Origin: Ahrensia marina
GTDB taxonomy: Bacteria; Pseudomonadota; Alphaproteobacteria; Rhizobiales; Rhizobiaceae
NCBI RefSeq assembly: GCF_001293565.1
Contig: NZ_JXMU01000004.1
Location: 1 to 46,619 of the forward strand
DNA: 46,619 bases
Direction: 5' to 3'
Shown here: positions 45,363 to 46,619 of the stretch, piece after piece
Layout of the letters: each line of letters starts with the position of its first letter
Position numbering within the stretch: position 1 is the stretch's first letter
Made by a program: the position numbers and the translations under genes
Notes under the pieces: model-generated
Databases searched by the model: none
Told to the model about the DNA's origin: nothing
The model's input: only the letters and a program-made list of their open reading frames with translations

Positions 45363-46016
45363 TTAACGGGGAATAGGGCAGCTAACGCCGGTACCGCGCA
45401 AGCCACAATAACCATCGGGATTTTTCGCCAAATATTGCTGATGATAATCTTCAGCGAAATAAAATGCGTTTAATGGCGCAATTTCTGTCGTAATCTTGGC
45501 GTGGTGCCCACCTTGTTTCAGCGCTTTCTGGAAATTATCGCGACTATTCTTCACATGTTCGAGCTGTGCGTCTGACGTGGTATAAATTGCTGAGCGGTAA
45601 GTCGTGCCAATGTCATTGCCCTGCCGCATACCTTGTGTCGGATCATGCTGCTCCCAAAACTCTTTTAAAATCACATCTAGACTTATCTCAGCCGGATCAT
45701 AGACAATTTTGACCACTTCAGCATGGCCGGTTTGTCCGGTGCAGGTCTCATTGTAAGTCGGGTTTTTTGTAAAACCGCCCGCATAACCAACGGCCGTTAC
45801 ATAGACGCCATCCATCTGCCAGAAAATGCGCTCGGCTCCCCAAAAACATCCCATACCTAGATAAATGACTTCCATTTCTTCGGGGTGCGGACCAACCATA
45901 TTGACGCCGCTAACGAAATGGTCCGGAGATAGAGATAAAGGCTCATCACGACCCGGCAAGGCCTTTTCAGCAGTAATCATGTCGGTCTTGTTGCGAAACA
46001 TATCGGTCAAAAACAT
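45363..46016 (-). CDS. msrA: peptide-methionine (S)-S-oxide reductase MsrA
   Basis: MsrA repairs oxidised methionine (S-sulfoxide) in proteins. The protein has 217 residues, the long form found in E. coli. The catalytic motif is [10 protein letters not shown], with [14 protein letters not shown] and the resolving cysteines near the end ([13 protein letters not shown]). There is no signal peptide, so it is cytoplasmic. I chose the ATG at 46016, with GGAAAG close upstream; an in-frame ATG six codons earlier is possible. It follows the small membrane-protein gene by 37 bases and is probably co-transcribed. Confidence 0.97.
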   Translation of the reverse strand: MFLTDMFRNKTDMITAEKALPGRDEPLSLSPDHFVSGVNMVGPHPEEMEVIYLGMGCFWGAERIFWQMDGVYVTAVGYAGGFTKNPTYNETCTGQTGHAEVVKIVYDPAEISLDVILKEFWEQHDPTQGMRQGNDIGTTYRSAIYTTSDAQLEHVKNSRDNFQKALKQGGHHAKITTEIAPLNAFYFAEDYHQQYLAKNPDGYCGLRGTGVSCPIPR

Positions 46017-46053
46017 AGCTTTCCGCCTTTCCAAGTGATCGGCTTAGTGTTGA

Positions 46054-46377
46054 TTATCTTTTGGCAAACCCATCCATGTGCCGCCTTTTTCTATAACCTA
46101 TGACATAAAATAGGGCCGACAAAACGGCGAATACAGCGAAAGTGGGCACAGTCAGCAAGGTTACAAGAACGGGGTCGTTCAAAAATGAGTGAACGCTTTG
46201 TGTAAGCCAAAGCGAGAACATGTCCAAGGTATCCGGGAAAAACTGTCTCCAACTCACCTCAAGCGGTGTAAAAACAAGCTCGGACACCCCCAAAGAGCGT
46301 GTCGCATCCAAAACTAGAAACATGACAGATACAGCCAAGCAGATAACAGCGATAAAACGGATCAAAAAACGAAACAT
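46054..46377 (-). CDS. small membrane protein of unknown function
   Basis: I do not recognise a named family. This 107-residue protein has two clear membrane helices, at about residues 6-24 (FIAVICLAVSVMFLVLD) and 70-92 (VLVTLLTVPTFAVFAVLSALFYVIG), joined by a loop rich in aromatic residues with an RQFFPDTLDMFSLWL stretch. The tail is basic (YRKRRHMDGFAKR), so both ends probably face the cytoplasm. It sits just upstream of msrA on the same strand. The 217 bases above it, to the tRNA, hold no gene I can support. Confidence 0.7.
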   Translation of the reverse strand: MFRFLIRFIAVICLAVSVMFLVLDATRSLGVSELVFTPLEVSWRQFFPDTLDMFSLWLTQSVHSFLNDPVLVTLLTVPTFAVFAVLSALFYVIGYRKRRHMDGFAKR

Positions 46378-46558
46378 GCCAGCCCAACGGTGCGATTGAA
46401 CAAGTAGTATATAGATTAAATAGATGACTTAGGGAAAAGTGCAATCGACACAAACAACTGATTTATCCGTTATTGCACACACTTAACTCTTGCAGCGACA
46501 AAAAGCACGCGCTACACGTCCGCTACCAAATGACCTCCGAGAATTTTCGCGGCGGTTG

Positions 46559-46586
46559 TATTATCCGACTAAATTGTCGGATAATA
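46559..46586. promoter_or_regulatory. 11-bp perfect inverted repeat over the tRNA-Ser promoter region
   Basis: TATTATCCGAC (46559-46569) is matched exactly by GTCGGATAATA (46576-46586) around TAAATT. It overlaps a plausible plus-strand promoter: TTGTAT at 46556-46561 and GATAAT at 46580-46585, spaced 18 bases. No gene ends into it from either side, so it is not a terminator. It looks like an operator, but the regulator is unknown. Confidence 0.55.
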
Positions 46587-46594
46587 AATGGAAT

Positions 46595-46619
46595 GGACAG
46601 GTGGCCGAGTGGTTGAAGG
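46595..46619 (+). tRNA. tRNA-Ser, 5' part only (cut by window edge)
   Basis: The last 25 bases begin GGACAGGTGGCCGAGTGG and continue TTGAAGG. This is the acceptor 5' strand and D-arm (GGCCGAGTGGTTGAAGG) characteristic of bacterial serine tRNAs, which are class II with a long variable arm. The anticodon is beyond the window. Confidence 0.85.

Overview
The window looks like core chromosome of an alphaproteobacterium, most likely Hyphomicrobiales (Rhizobiales-type). Reasons: a DUF1127 protein paired with a LysR regulator, an NDUFA9-like epimerase beside sulfite-exporter and uppP genes, a large YcbB-like L,D-transpeptidase, malate synthase G, a FzlA-like glutathione transferase ahead of queG, and alphaproteobacterial PolA and GyrB. 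This placement is an inference from gene content, not from a database search. I see no insertion sequence, prophage, integrase or CRISPR array. The window opens inside a tRNA-Arg (minus strand) and closes inside a tRNA-Ser (plus strand).

Layout. 0.2-6 kb: esterase lipoprotein, BaiN/HI0933-type flavoprotein, uppP, a TauE/SafE exporter with an NDUFA9-like protein, a BON-LysM protein and a DUF1294 membrane protein. 6-17 kb: an 11-kb minus-strand urea module, read as ureDABCEFG (urease and nickel chaperones) then urtABCDE (high-affinity urea ABC importer). Most junctions overlap or abut. urtA has its own sigma-54 promoter with a perfect -24/-12 match, and an intrinsic terminator separates it from ureG. 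Import and hydrolysis of urea to ammonia therefore sit together, with urtA apparently under nitrogen control. 17-22 kb: an MFS exporter fused to a monooxygenase-like domain, an unknown small protein, and gyrB.

22-36 kb: an acyl-CoA thioesterase behind a perfect 22-bp palindrome, a Tas-like aldo-keto reductase, a glutathione transferase, a cytochrome P450, a lone HyuA-type hydantoinase/oxoprolinase, malate synthase G with a textbook terminator, a small sugar-type cluster (SDR, Gfo/Idh/MocA oxidoreductase, PfkB kinase), then a FzlA-like GST, queG, a YeeZ-like epimerase and an RlpA-like protein. 36-46.6 kb: L,D-transpeptidase, polA, LysR/DUF1127, a CN-hydrolase downstream of a BMP-family binding protein, msrA and a small membrane protein.

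No stretch longer than 300 bases lacks a gene. The longest gaps are 18923-19195, 46378-46594, 19616-19831, 12011-12220 and 45167-45362; what they hold is given in the entries. No clearly new multi-gene system is visible. The best leads are regulatory: the sigma-54 promoter, two strong palindromes, the attenuator-like hairpin between the BMP and CN-hydrolase genes, and hairpins that enclose stop codons at gene ends.
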